DNA of 64,000 nt from Chaetoderma sp. LZ-2023a (Eukaryota; Mollusca; Caudofoveata; Chaetodermatida; Chaetodermatidae), in NCBI GenBank assembly GCA_034401795.1, contig CM067366.1:70283786-70347785 (forward strand), read 5' to 3'. Position 1 is the first letter of the stretch; the number at the start of each line of letters is the position of its first letter. This document shows positions 11,134 to 23,340 of the stretch, piece by piece. Below the pieces are notes generated by a model that was not told the origin of the DNA, ran no database searches, and was given only the letters and a program-made list of their open reading frames with translations. A program made the translations under genes and the position numbers.

Positions 11134-11177
11134 GTGCTACTGCTGCTATTGCTGCTACTACTACTACTACTACTTTT
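10785..11177. repeat. Large (CTA)n microsatellite, ~390 bp
   Basis: Long runs of CTA/TAC with interruptions that repeat: the block beginning TACTTCGACTCCTACTCC occurs twice (about 10913-10975) and a shortened form follows at about 11042. Repeated interruptions suggest segmental duplication inside the microsatellite and not only slippage. Confidence 0.95.
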
Positions 11178-11400
11178 TTTTTCTTTTTTTTAACTTCACG
11201 AAGGAACTCGTTTAAAAAGGCTTGCAAACCCCCCAGAAAGAAAACTGGTGAACTAGTAAGCCTGATTAATATCACACCAAAACAAAAGATAAATAATGAG
11301 CATTAATACAATCTATAAATACATATGGCTTAAATAGTATAGATACAAAACAATAGGCTGATAAAGATCCGATAGCAAAACAAAACTTAACAAAGGCATT

Positions 11401-11892
11401 ACTATTCAACCCAGGTGTAGTAGTAGACCCGTGTGGCGAGTGCAACTATCCAACAAATGAAAAGTGCCTCGTCAATCAATGACAAATAAGTCAATCGTTG
11501 ACGCCAGTGGGCTGATTCTTTAAAGATCAGCGGTCGTAGTAGCATTTGGGTAGTATAATACATGTAGTCGGCAGAAAAATTACAGAAAAATAGATGGCGC
11601 TCTTGTTTACATTTTCGATTTACTTTATTGTAAGGTTTTGTAAATTACCATTCAATCCATGTGTGGTAGTAGGCCCCTGTGGCGAGTGCAACTATTCAAC
11701 AAATGAAAAGTGACTCGTCAATCAATGACAAATAAGTCAATCATTGACGCCAGTGGCCTGATTCTTTAAAGATCAGCCGGCGTAGTAGCATTTGGGTAGC
11801 ATAACATATATAGTCAGCAGGTAAATTACAGAAAAATAGATGGAAATAGATGGCGCACTTGTTTACATTTTTGATTTACTTAGTTGTAAGTT
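11401..11892. repeat. 246-bp direct tandem duplication
   Basis: Two units (about 11401-11646 and 11647-11892) share long blocks such as GGCGAGTGCAACTATCCAAC and CTGATTCTTTAAAGATCAGC with a few per cent divergence. They lie just beyond the 3' side of the LINE and could be part of its 3' UTR or pre-existing flank. Confidence 0.85.
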
Positions 11893-12130
11893 TTTGACTA
11901 CCCGGGAACAAATAACCCTATAAACCCTGTGCAAGTTTCTAAAATTACCCGGGACGATTTTATAATTCAATGGCAACTTACTTTATTGATTGATTATTAA
12001 ATTATCCCAGTCTGTTTATTTGTTAACATGAACTATTAAACATAACAATATCAAAGAGCAGACTAAAATGAATTACAGGACACAGATTAATTAAAAGACA
12101 CAGATAAATCAGCTGTAGTAATTAAATGAT

Positions 12131-15100
12131 TTAAGCTAGTGCAGGCTCATTTATTTTTACAGTTCCCAACTCTATTGAAACTATGTTTGTTTTGCACCAT
12201 ATGTCCGTGAATACTTTTTCTTTACCATGCTGCTTTAATCTAAAATATTCGCAAGGAATATGATTCAGCAGCAATGAACGAAATATTGCCTTTATTTCTC
12301 TATTGTGATTGCCCATAGATGGATTTTTCGTCTGTGCACACCGATGTTTCCAAATGGCCCAAACACCTATGGTTAGCATTGTTATTAAAATAGTCCTTTC
12401 AGACTTTATGGTATTTACACCGCTTGATCCATATTCTCTAAATAAGACTACATGCGTTTCTACAACAATGGGCTTCGCTCCAAATTGTGCCAAGATTTGG
12501 CTGACATAGTCCCAAAATTGTGACGATATTGGACATTCCGAAAATAAATGCTCGATTGTTTCCTCGTCTGTTTGACATAAGTAACATCTATCAGAAGTCG
12601 TAATATTGCACTTGTATGCCAAATGTCCCACCCATAGCCGTCGATGTAGTAATCGCCACGATAAATCACGAGCCATATTTGGTATGTATGGAGAATGTAA
12701 GATTTTCCATACATTTTTCCAACTGGATGGTTTATAGCTTGAGTCATCCCATCTCCTAATTGCTATGGGAGGTGTTACTTGTTTTCGTCTCATAATGTGG
12801 TACCATTCCTTGGATCTCATCTTGTATTTTAACATCTCATCATCAAGAACTAATGCAGGTTGTGGAGTCGAACTATTATTATTTACATTTGGCAGACGAA
12901 ACCATTCAATTGGTACAGCATGTTTTATTTTATTTAGCAACCGCTGGACATCTATATGCCTCATATGTGTTTTTCTAGCGACCTCTTGCCTTGAAATCCA
13001 TCTACGTGTTTGAGGGTGTATCATATCAGATAAATGTTGAATGCCATATTTTGCAAAGGACGGTAGATAAAGTACTGCATTGTTATAACATATATTACTA
13101 TTGCCCCACAATTGCTGTTCTAGTACTTCCTTCCAGCACGTAGGTGAAGGCATGTATCTGTCAAATATTTCTAACTCCTTAACTTGATCTTTAAACACAT
13201 CTGGTATCATTTGGCTATTCGGAGGTGGCTTCTTTGAGGTAAAAACATGCTCCGCCAGAAATGGTTCTACAATTCTCTCCATGAGAGCTCGGGAAACACA
13301 TGCCCACGTCTCATCTGAGGTAATAAGATCATTCAAAAATCTTAACCTTAAAGAAACACATTTCACTTTAATATCAATTAAATCAAGTCCTCCTTCTAAC
13401 TTAGCATTATTGAGAACACGATGGGAAACTAAATGATTATTTTCTTCCCATATGAATGACAATATCAACTCATTAACCTCCCTTTCTACATGTTTTGGCA
13501 TGTGTACAACAGATGCTGTATACCATAGCCCAGATAATACCAAGTTGTTGACAAGAAACACTCTACCAAAAATTGAAAGACGACGACGCTTCCAATTTGC
13601 TAATATTCTCTTAAGCTTAGATACTCGTTCATTCCAATTTTGTGTTGTATTCGGTTTCCTGCTGAAATAGATGCCTAAAATCTTAATGGTATCATTAGAC
13701 CAATTGATTTCAAGTGGTTGGTCATTCCGCTCTTTCCATGGCCCCAAAAATAATCCTTTGGATTTTCCTTTATTGATTTTCAAACCAGATGCATTTTGGA
13801 ACTTTTCTAGTACGTGGTTTAAAATTGCAAAATCATTGTTTGAACTAGCAAACACAGTTCTGTCATTAGCATATTGTGACAGCTTAAGTGGTCTTTCTAT
13901 ACCACGAATACATATGCCTTGAAAGTTATTATTTTGCCTCAATGCTATGCCAAGGGATTCCATCACAATAACAAATAATAATGGTGATAGGGAACACCCC
14001 TGTCTAACACCACATTGTAAGACAATTTCTCTGGATAATTGATTGTTCACTAAATAGCTACTCTTGATATACGTATATAAAATCTTAACCCATTTAATAA
14101 AGTTTGAGCCTAGCCCAAACGATTGCAAAGAATTAAAAAGAAAATCCAATTCCACATGGTCAAATGCCTTTTCGTTGTCCAAGGCAATCACAGCTGAAGC
14201 GATGCTATCCTTCTTAACCAATTATATAAGGTCTCTTATTAACATGGTACTGGTTACAATTGCCCTCCTAGGTACAGCCCATGTCTGCTCTGTTCCAATG
14301 ATTTCTCCTAAAAAACTAACTAGTTTCAATGTTAGTGCTCTGGATATTATTTTGTAGTCTACACATAGTAGAGAAATTGGTCTGTAATTCTGAATTAGAC
14401 GTCTGTCATTTAGTTTATATATTAGCCTTACGTATGCCCTAGCCATAGTTGGTGGTAAATGGCCGTTCTAAAAAATTTAAGTGGCTAATTCTTCCATTAT
14501 TGGACCTACAAGGTGCCAACACGTTTGGTAAAATTCAACTGGAAGGCCATCACACCCCGGTGATTTTTCTAGTTCCTACCTTTAAGGGATTTTGTTAAAT
14601 CTTCTAGTGTTAAGGGTTGATCACAAAATTCACTGCCTGTGTCTGACACCTTTTTGTCTATATTTGCTAACAAATCCAATTTTGCATCTTCATCAATTCC
14701 CTCTGACTTGTACAATGACTCATAGTAATTGCATACAATAGTACTCATTTCATTGTTGGTAAAGACGGTTGAACCATCCGACATGTTTAATGAGCACATC
14801 ACCTTATCTATTGCCCGTGCTTTTTCTAATGTGAAAAAATATCGGGTTGGCTTTTACCCTTCTGTGTGCATCTGGGCTCTTGCTCTAATTTTTGCACCTT
14901 CAAACTCATATTGTTCTATATCTCTTATTTTACTTTTAATTTTAACCAGTAATTCATAATAATTATCTTCACCATTATTTATTTTAGCATTACCTTTCAT
15001 CAGTGATCGTGAAGTGTTTTCTTGCGTTTGCGTATTTCCCGTGCTTTTCTAACAGCATACTTTCGGGAAACATACTTTAAATCCAGTTTTACATCCTCCA

Positions 15101-15957
15101 ACCATTGCAATGTGCTCTTATATGATGCTTTCCTATTAATCCAATGTTGCCAACAACTCTATATTATTCTTATAAAATTCTTCTCCCAACAGTGTTGTGT
15201 TTAATTTCCAAAACCCAACCCCTTTTGTTACCCAATCAGCATTGGCAAAGGTTACACAAACCATGTTATGATCTGAGAATGCGACTGGCTTAATATTAAC
15301 ATCTCTCCAGTACCCTGTCAACAAACTATTCAAATACATTCTGTCGATCTTTGAACCAACTTTACCATCTGCCGAAAAACATGTAAGATCTTTACCATGA
15401 GGATTTGACATTCTATAGGTGTCAACTAAATTTTCATTATCACATATTTCTTTTAAGAGTCTATGTGATGTATCGGTATAAGTTGAAGTTGCATTCCTGT
15501 CATTTTCATTGTCTACGACACAATTAAAGTCACCACTCATTACTAAGTTTTCAGTAATGTTATCTAGTGCTGTTGTAGATATCTCATTAAAAAGATTACG
15601 ACGTAGTTGATGAGATGCAGGTGCAAATATACACAGCAACGTGAAACGTGTTTGTTGTAAATCTAGCGTGACTCTCACTCAGCGACCATTTGCACCTGAT
15701 ACTGAAGAGATTAAATTTAGATAGGCTGAACAACGAGGGAGTATAACAATTGCTACACCTGCACTATTATCTTGAGATAACGAATAGAATATTCTGGATC
15801 CAGAAATCTTTTCTAAATTATTGTATGATTCTGACTTCTGAATTTTTGTTTCCTGTATCAAAGCAATGTCAATCTGCTCATTTTTCAGAGTCTCTAGTAA
15901 GTGACGTTGCTTTATGTCACTATTTAAGCCTCTACAATTAAGTGTGCAAATTAGCAT
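12131..15957 (-). pseudogene. LINE ORF2: APE endonuclease - reverse transcriptase - CCHC
   Basis: The start MLICTLNCRGLNSDIKQ with QETK is the N-terminus of an AP-type endonuclease. SGDFNCVVDNEND (about 15520-15550) and FSDHNMV (about 15262-15282) are its later active-site boxes. RT motifs follow: YRPISLL, ALDNEKAFDHVELDFLF, GVRQGCSLSPLLF and SQYANDRTVF. The C-terminal knuckle CYLCQTDEETIEHLFSEC is at about 12535-12588. About 1,270 codons overall, normal for L1/Tx1. Damage: an in-frame TGA after GANGR (about 15679), a frameshift near 15150, stops around 14850, frameshifts or stops between 14570 and 14447, and a TAA at about 14222. The codon at 13865-13867 is AAT, so the catalytic box reads YAND in place of YADD. 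RT of this type primes reverse transcription at a nicked chromosomal target; this copy cannot. Confidence 0.9.
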
Positions 15958-16091
15958 AAAAATTAATTAAATGATGTGTATAACCGCCATTATTAAGCCA
16001 ACTAGATTTTGTTTTTTTCGACCCTCTCTTAGACCATTTACCTATTTTACTCGCAAACGCTGCACTACTTAGCTCAACCTATTCCAAATGC

Positions 16092-17407
16092 TTAACGTTT
16101 TAATATATCTGAATCATGACGCAGATGCCTATATTTAACCCCTTTTGCCGTCACATATGGAACTAACACCTCTCCTGCCTCTGACCTGTACATGGCCATT
16201 TCATCCTGTGATTTAGAACTCTGTGTTTGAATGGATATATCGGGTTCAGCGACTGACATATTATCGTTTTCTATATCACTCTCCTCTATTTCAGATTCAG
16301 AACTCTCTCCATCTTTCTGTCGCTTTGTTCCACTCAATCGATCCGAGACACCAATTACTTTCGCTATATTATTTAAATCGTCTAGATTGACTGTACTCAG
16401 TGGAAAATCAAAGTTAGTTTCAGTATCTTGCGACCTGAATTTTACTTGTCCTAAATTAAAACTCTCTTCCAGAGGGTATTGATCATCATCTTCAACTTGT
16501 GTGGAATTAACCTCTCTGACATCAGACTTGGATTGACTTGTTACTGGAGTAAGACTTAGCCCCTCATCTAGAACCTCTATTTCATCACCTGCAACTACAG
16601 CGATTGGATTCTTAGTTTTTTCACCATGCTTCTCATTAACATGGACCTCAGCTACAATCTCAGCAACTACTGGTTCGATGACATTTTCTTTAGCAACGTG
16701 CTTCCCATTAACATGGAGTTCAGCTACAATCTCAGCAGCTACCGGTTCTATGACATTCTCTTTAGCGACAACTTGCTCTGCACTTTTATCAGCACCCTTT
16801 TTGACATATTTGTTCTGCGGGCATCGCCACTTAAAACGATCAGATGATCCACAAACTAGACATTTGTTTTTGTTAGGGCAATCTGTTGCAAGATGTTCTG
16901 TGCTTAAGCAGATTCTACACTCTTTGATTTGCCCCCGTACCATAATGGCAAGATAAATCGACCATCTATCGTGACCTTACTTAGGGGAGGTTGTTGTACC
17001 TTTTCGAACCAAATTCTTCTGATGCCATTTTCTAAGGTTCGATCAAATGGAGAGGTCTCATGTTCTACTTTGTCCACTTTGCCATACTGGATCAATTCAT
17101 TGATAACCCGTTCATCTGGGATCTCTAATGGAACCTTCATCTTGACTAATAGACGATCAGAATCTATTTCCTCCACATTACACACCTCACCCTTCACGAC
17201 AAGAACCTCATCGAGGAACTTTTCCTTCACACTTTCATTAACTACGGTGACATTCCATACAGATTTGGAAACGTTAATGAGACCTTGAAGGATCCGTGGC
17301 CCTGTCCCAACTACATCCTTCAACCCATGATACACCTCAATTGCCGAAACACCCCAAGCCTTTGTCGTGATTTTAAGACTCAGGGTACGCTTATAGGAGG
17401 TTGCCAT
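16092..17407 (-). pseudogene. LINE ORF1: nucleic-acid-binding protein with CCHC knuckles
   Basis: Two overlapping open frames make one ORF1. The N-terminal part (17407-16904) ends its useful homology at TIDGRFIL; the frame then shifts near 16945 into MVRGQIKECRICLST (16943-16092). The first zinc knuckle CRICLSTEHLATDC fits CX2CX4HX4C. In the second, CLVCGSSDRFKWRC, the histidine position is arginine, so it should not bind zinc normally. An acidic, serine-rich tail with a duplicated segment (two AKENVIEPV blocks) precedes the stop. Such ORF1 proteins coat the LINE RNA. Whether the frameshift is decay or a natural recoding site cannot be told from one copy; decay is likelier given ORF2. Confidence 0.85.
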
Positions 17408-17700
17408 GGTGTTTTAATAAAAGAGGAAACCCATACTACTACAATATATAAGGGGTAATACAAATATATAATACCAAGACGTCAGGGAAAGAGCTAAACA
17501 CTAAATAAATAGTGTCCCCTTTTGAAACCCTGACACCTACCAACAAATATACGAATAGATAGTACAGTCGTATATTTGTTAGTTTGAACCACTTTCTAAG
17601 TGGTTCACTAACACCTAACCGATTAAAGTGGTTTCCTAATGCATACTAACATTACAGTCATATATTCGTTAGTCTATTCGAGTTGACCGGGGACAGCCAA
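17408..17700 (-). other. LINE 5' UTR-like region with hairpin
   Basis: Upstream of ORF1. 17586-17606 is a perfect 9-bp-arm hairpin (GAACCACTT / AAGTGGTTC with a TCT loop). Two related stretches TATATTTGTTAGT and TATATTCGTTAGT flank it at about 17570 and 17662. It could be a promoter or structural RNA region; no function is demonstrated. Confidence 0.4.
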
Positions 17701-18080
17701 CTGACTATAAAAATTTATAAAGTCAAAGTACTAGGCTTGCGCTTACAAATGACAAAGGAATTAATTCCACTCACTCAAGCGATCTTGCCAAATATAATGC
17801 ACTAGCCAACGAACTATAGAAATAGCATACTGGCGCGGGGAGAAAAGTATTGCATTGACCACAGAAAGAGGAGACCTATTAAATGGCTGAACCTGCCAGC
17901 TAAGATGAGTGCCTTTAGAAAATGGAGACACAAAATGCGAGACAAGACAAGAATTTACAGATTAAACATAAAGTTTGAAAGGAAATACTAATACGAAATA
18001 TATGTATAAAATCTATCTACACAATCGCGCTAGAAACTAGCAAATTCGGGCAGCAATTGCAGAGCTAAATAAACGCGTGC
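17701..18080. other. Unassigned sequence upstream of LINE
   Basis: No recognised family. Short open pieces on the plus strand (about 17800-17990) are interrupted by stops and are not supported as coding. Confidence 0.35.
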
Positions 18081-18087
18081 GTTCACT

Positions 18088-18103
18088 ACTTTGACTACTA
18101 CTA

Positions 18104-18144
<41 letters not shown>

Positions 18145-18145
18145 A

Positions 18146-18195
<50 letters not shown>

Positions 18196-18208
18196 ACTGC
18201 TACTGCTA

Positions 18209-18281
<73 letters not shown>

Positions 18282-18283
18282 CG
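18088..18283. repeat. (CTA)n/(CTG)n compound microsatellite
   Basis: Alternating blocks of CTA and CTG triplets, about 65 triplets in all. Confidence 0.95.
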
Positions 18284-18299
18284 AAAGCACAAACAGTGG

Positions 18300-18443
18300 T
18301 TATATAAATAGATAAATACCAAAATATGTAATTATGAATTGATATATAATGTCTGATCGCCATAACATTTATAACTTCTGTAAATTCATATTCCCCATAT
18401 GCCATTATATGGTCTGGGTGTAAATAAAAAACCTGAATCTGAA
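18300..18443 (+). repeat. Probable LINE/SINE 3' tail
   Basis: AT-rich stretch ending CTGGGTGTAAATAAA, then a short run and tandem CTGAAT units, directly abutting a P1 terminus. Terminal short-repeat tails after an AATAAA-like signal are typical of non-LTR element 3' ends. A similar CTGGGTGAATAAAG occurs at about 24221. Confidence 0.4.
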
Positions 18444-18839
18444 TCCTTTCCATTTTTGGCTATGCCCCGCCCAGCACTAGCTAAGCTCCACCCACACCTC
18501 GCTGTGTTGGGATTGATTGATGACCAAATGCGCTAGCTATCAATTTCCTGAAAACTATACAGGGAAGCTGTTGAATATTTTGTAACTAATTTGACAGGTT
18601 GCTGTTGCTGCCTATGGCAGCAACAGCGCCCAGTCAAATTAGTTTCAAAATATTCAACAGAATATTGATTAAATAGTACAAGTAAACAATTTGTACAACG
18701 ACGCAGAGACCGTCTTCAAATATACGTTCGTGTACTTATCGACGTCATTCATGACGTCATTCATTATGATATCATTGTACACATCGCGCAGTTCATTATG
18801 ACGTCATATGATGGGTGGGTACTCTGGAAAGGTGAATTG
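18444..18839 (+). repeat. P1 element, complete copy
   Basis: Near-complete P1, about 396 bp: terminus CCTTTCC, GC-end CTATGCCCCGCCC and TAAGCTCCACCCAC, 89-bp palindrome at 18570-18658 centred on GCTGCCTATGGCAGC, then three CRE-type sites (about 18758-18808) and terminus ACTCTGGAAAGGTGAATT. The asymmetric order GC-end / palindrome / CRE-end defines the plus orientation used for all copies here. Confidence 0.88.
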
Positions 18840-18952
18840 TGTGTAGAGACGGATAATTCTATCATAGAGACGCCACTATTGACCAAATAGGTTTTGTTAC
18901 TCATAATTTTGAAAAGCAATGTGGTCGAAAAATCTACCTATCATTGGCAAGA

Positions 18953-19341
18953 AATGGACCTTTCATGTCTTAGCTATTCCCCGCCGATCTCTAGCTAGGC
19001 TCCACCCACGCGTTTGGGATCGATTGATCCCTGGACACCCTGGCTACCAATTTCCAGAAAACTATACGGGTAAGTTGTTGATTATTTTGAAACTAATTTG
19101 ACTCGGTGCTGTTGTTGAATACGGCTCAGTCAAGTTTGTTTCAAAATATTCAGCATCATGTGTAATAAATAGTAAAAAAACATACAATTCTTACAACAAT
19201 GGTTAGTCCGTCACCAATTATGCGTTCTTGACGAACTTATCTACGCCATTCATGACGTTACGATAATTATGACGTCATTATACACTTCAGGTGGTTGATT
19301 ATGACGTCATATGATGGATGGACTACCGGGAAAGGTCCATT
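18953..19341 (+). repeat. P1 element with perfect 12-bp terminal inverted repeats
   Basis: 389 bp. Left end AATGGACCTTTC (18953-18964) is the exact reverse complement of the right end GAAAGGTCCATT (19330-19341). Inside: GC-end, an eroded palindrome (about 19075-19155), and TGACGTCA sites near 19269 and 19302. This copy gives the clearest view of the ends. Confidence 0.88.
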
Positions 19342-19470
19342 GACAGAAATGTGTATACCCGCGTATGACAATCATAGGTTTCGTGTTGCATGGTCTTGAT
19401 TCATGTTATATTCTAAGGACTTAAAGTGACATCACTCGAGTCATTAATTGTGTACACTACTATATACAAG

Positions 19471-19846
19471 AATGAGCATTTCCAATTTATCTATCCATCA
19501 TATCATAAACAACTACGCGACGCATAGAATGACATTATAATCAGTTACAGCATGCATGAGCCGATTTAGTCCATTTTAAAAGCTTAGTCGTCTGCCACAT
19601 TGCACGAATTGTATGTCTGTACGATTTAATAAACATTATGGCCAATATTTTGAAACTAATTTGACTGCCATAGGCAGCAATACACCCAGTCAAATTAGTT
19701 TCAAAATATTCAACAGCTTACCTGTATACTTTCCTGGAACTTGATAGTCAGGAACTTCAGGGATCGATCGATCCCAACACGGGCGAAGTGTGGGTGGAAC
19801 TTAGCTAGAGATGGGCGGGACATGGCTAAAACTGGAAACGTCCATT
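19471..19846 (-). repeat. P1 element, complete copy, reverse orientation
   Basis: Mirror order of the previous copies: weak CRE half (19471-19640), palindrome around 19636-19712 centred on TGCCATAGGCA, then the GC-end ATGGGCGGGACATGGC and terminus GGAAACGTCCATTG. With the two copies upstream this makes a local cluster, the third in inverted orientation. Confidence 0.85.
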
Positions 19847-19849
19847 GCG

Positions 19850-20290
19850 TATGCATAACATGTGCTATTTTCATTGATGCGCGTGACAACTTCATGAGTT
19901 AATGCGGGTGCCTACACAAAGTATCACGTAAGCAACATTACATTTTACAAACTTTCGATATTGACAAAATATGCATTTGTACATACATATATTTTCACCA
20001 GTATTTAATTAGTTTAAATTAGTTTTATTTACATAATCCAGATATGTTTTCTTATGCTTATTGTATTTACTTGTTTGTTTATTTGCCATATCCTTATGTT
20101 GGATTCTTGTAATAAAATTTCTATCTAGATGTATAACTTTAAGCAACACATTACATAACATTTTCGTTCCCTCTAATGTAATAAGGTCGAGGGCCAATGA
20201 GGTAAGATGAAACCAATGTATTACGAAGCAGACACCGTCACGTGATTTACGAATGCTGAACTATACTTACCAGCTACATGTCTGTACCTT
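19850..20290. other. Unassigned AT-rich spacer
   Basis: No recognised family. A 60-codon minus-strand open frame (20009-20197) is lysine/asparagine-rich and not supported as a gene. Confidence 0.4.
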
Positions 20291-20294
20291 CATT

Positions 20295-20815
20295 TAATTT
20301 CAAAATATTCAACAAGACATAGATAGATGATTTATTGCAAAATCCAGCATAAGGATAGGGCAATACTCGTACAACCGTGGAAAGAAGCACGATATATAAA
20401 AGACTCGGCCTTATATAAATAAGTAAACACTACTTAATTAAATATATACATATTATACAAAGCAATCCACAACCGGCTTGACTACTGTAAAAGATTGATT
20501 CAATTCTAGCTATGCCCATCATATTTGCGGCTAAGCTCCGCTCACGTTCTGCGAGTGTTGGGGTCGTCGTCGCTGAATATTTTGAAACTAACTTGACTGG
20601 ACGCCATTGCTGCCTACAGCGGCAATAGCGCCCAGTAAGACTAGCTTCAAAATACCCAACAGAATGTTTATTAAGTAGTAAATCCATTCGATCAGCACAC
20701 TTGACGGACTTTTAAATGTTTATAATTGAGTTAGATACGTGATTCATTATCCATTTTGATTGTGATGTACATGTGCCGTAATTAATTATGAAGTGATTTT
20801 GGTGACTGATTGGGT
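20295..20815 (+). repeat. P1 fragments, one partial and one near-complete
   Basis: A palindrome-arm fragment (20295-20322, TTTCAAAATATTCAACAAG) is followed after ~180 bp by a near-complete copy (about 20500-20815) with a degenerate GC-end, a palindrome at about 20572-20655 and a weak CRE half. Confidence 0.65.
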
Positions 20816-21330
20816 CTCTCCAGTAGAGGTATTCATGTACAGCAGTTAAACTTATAAATCTGACGATGAGGTGGGGAACATTACCTTAAGGTATTTCGTT
20901 TCTCCATAATGACATTGACAAATTTTATAATCATTGTAGATATGTCAGAAGAGCCACGATTGCGTGGCATTAAAAAAATAAATTCATGGTGTTAATTTAA
21001 AGAATCAAACTTAGGGCAGCTAGAGGATTCGGAAAATAATGAATGCCTATCATCTTGAAGGTTAGGGCATTATAAGTGTCTCTCATCTTCTACTTTATTT
21101 AGATTGCAAAGATTACAGAGCAGACAGTTATTACATCATGAAGAATGCCGTGTATCTGCGCCTACATGACGTCACAGAAGTCACACGATAGTGTAGAGTA
21201 GAGGCAGAAATAGACGCTCCCACAATGCAATCAACGTTAACGCGGTGTTCACATGCCCCTTGTCGTGATTTAAATAAAGAAACGTGTTTCAGAGTGAATC
21301 TATGTGCTATAATCTATCGGTAACATATGA

Positions 21331-21428
21331 CATTTGAGATGAGTTGGTTATCCTTTAAGATAGTCATTGTTCGGCGAATCATTTGAGGTGAGTTTCTTAT
21401 CCCTTAAGATAGTCATTGTTCGGCGAAT
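21331..21428. repeat. 48-bp tandem duplication
   Basis: ATTTGAGATGAGTTGGTTAT and its near copy start at 21332 and 21380; both continue to TAGTCATTGTTCGGCGAATC. Confidence 0.85.
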
Positions 21429-21559
21429 CGTATCAGTAAATGTCAAGCGTGTCTGGACAATATACTCCGGCCTCGTTCATGCCCTGGTTCAAATACATAC
21501 AATCCGCCACTCTTTCTCTTGATTTCTGCATCAAGCATTATTCTGATGATCTTTGTGTT

Positions 21560-21745
21560 CTTCTACGTAGCCGGTCAAAATCAGCCTCCACCGTGGTCTT
21601 GAGGAATGGCGATTTGCAGGGCAAGAGAAGATTCTTTTTGAAAATTTACTACGGGAATGACTGGATCGATAATCGAACCAATCGTTCCAGTGGCAAATTT
21701 TCAAACGAGTCTTGTCAGGATATGCAAATGAGCATTCAAATAGCA
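21560..21745 (+). repeat. P2 hairpin element
   Basis: P2 copy: the lead-in GTGGTCTTGAGGAATGGCG, the left arm GATTTGCAGGGCAAGAGAAG through TGAAAATTTAC, the centre GACTGGATCGATAATCGAACC, and a complementary right arm to 21740. Open frames on both strands are artefacts of the inverted repeat. Confidence 0.75.
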
Positions 21746-23157
21746 ATTATTTAAAAATAATTTAGCTATTATAAGGGTTAATGCAAGACCCACGACAGAC
21801 CGTGAGCGCATGTTAGAAGAAAATATAAACATTCCATGCCGCGAGACAAAATGGTCTCAATGACTTGGTTCCAAAGATTGGATTCTGTCTTTTAGGAACT
21901 GATTTCTCCGTCTCTTCTCTTCTTGCCATCTGAGACTGATTTAACGACGTGATGGAATGGCCATCCTGTAGTCTAGGGTCATTATTTATTTAGCGGACAC
22001 CCCAGTTTGAACGGGTCGCTGTCGTGTTCGTAGAAAATTGCTTAATCATGGTACATGTTCTAAGACCAATATGTGCGTCGCAAGTGAATCATGGTAACTG
22101 GAATTTCTACCTACTGCCAGTATCTAATGTATTACCTTGGTAATCAATATTGAATGAAAAAATAGTTCTTGCCTTATTTCTCGTTGTTTTGCTATGGTTA
22201 CGTAGCAAATAATATTGGTCGCCTTTTCGTGTAGGTCCCTATCTTTCTGTAATATTCCACAATCCCAGATTTGGGAAAGGCTACAGTCCAGACAAGTGCT
22301 TATCAACTGTGTTGGATGATTGCTTAATTCAGAATTATTACAGGCAAATATGATTTAGCGCAGACATCAATATCTCATACCTTACAGAACACATACACCG
22401 ATCGTTGGTCATTTCATCAATGAGCGAACTGAAGATTCTAATAGGGTATATGTCTAAACAGATTTAATTAACTTCTTTGCCTTGTAAGAGAGGGAAAAGG
22501 ATATCTGAATTTAGATGTCCATTTTGAGACAGCCAACATTGATTGAATATATGCTAGCTTTTGACTGTCTGGTGTGTACTGCCGATGATCATTGGCATAA
22601 AACCGACTGCATGGCAAAGGTGTGATTGCACAGTCAGGGGTTGATGGCCTGTTCTGTAGCTGGCAGTTTGCACATCGGACAAGTTACGCGACCAACCAAG
22701 CTAGCAGGAGAGCAGTATTGTGCAATCAAGCTCGGTTTGTCTAGGCATGCATGCAAAAATGCAAGTGACAGTTAAAAATCTTAAAAATAAGCTATCTATG
22801 GCATAGACAATGTTTTCTTTATATTCTCTGACAATATCCATAATCAGGACACAATTTTTGATGCCGAACCATGTTTCATTGTTCATTGTTCATGGAAAAT
22901 GTGTGGGTGGTTGATGCATAGATAATATCGAGACAAGCAAATATTTGAATTGTATTCACAGAAAAATGTTCATTACACATTTACTTTATCTACAGTGGAT
23001 TAGCCCGTATTGCAAGTTTACAGGAACAAATAGATTTAAGACATATTGCAAACCTTTTTTTCTTTAGCGTCTGTGAGAATGTCCACTCAGCCAGAAGTGC
23101 AAAGGAAAACGCACATCATCAGGAAACGTGTCTAATCGAGGGATCAGATACATAGGC

Positions 23158-23340
23158 AGCCCGCAGCCAAATTAGTTTCAAAATATTCAGAACAGCTTAC
23201 CGGAATAGTGAACTTGAGATTGGGATTATGAGATGCTGATTATTCAGGGTTCAAAGTATATAAATCGATTCAAACGCACGTGCAATGTGGGCGGAGCTTA
23301 ACCATAAATGTGCAGAGCATAGCGTGAAATGGATCGCCAT
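23158..23340 (-). repeat. P1 GC-half in duplication copy 1
   Basis: AAATTAGTTTCAAAATATTC, then TATATAAATCGATTC, GTGGGCGGAGCTTA and terminus ATGGATCGCC. The palindrome left arm and CRE half are missing, in the same way as in copy 2. Confidence 0.75.

Larger units (their letters stand above)
11900..17700 (-). mobile_element. L1/Tx1-clade LINE, nearly full length, inactive
   Basis: Minus-strand element with the standard L1/Tx1 order: 5' UTR (about 17410-17700), ORF1 with CCHC knuckles (17407-16092), a 134-bp gap, then ORF2 with endonuclease, RT and C-terminal zinc knuckle (15957-12131), then an AT-rich 3' region with AATAAA-like signals near 12011-12025. The outer borders are estimated; I could not identify target-site duplications or a clear poly(A). 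At least one frameshift in ORF1 and several stops or frameshifts plus a changed active-site residue in ORF2 make it a dead copy. It is the largest coding-derived object in the window. Confidence 0.88.
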
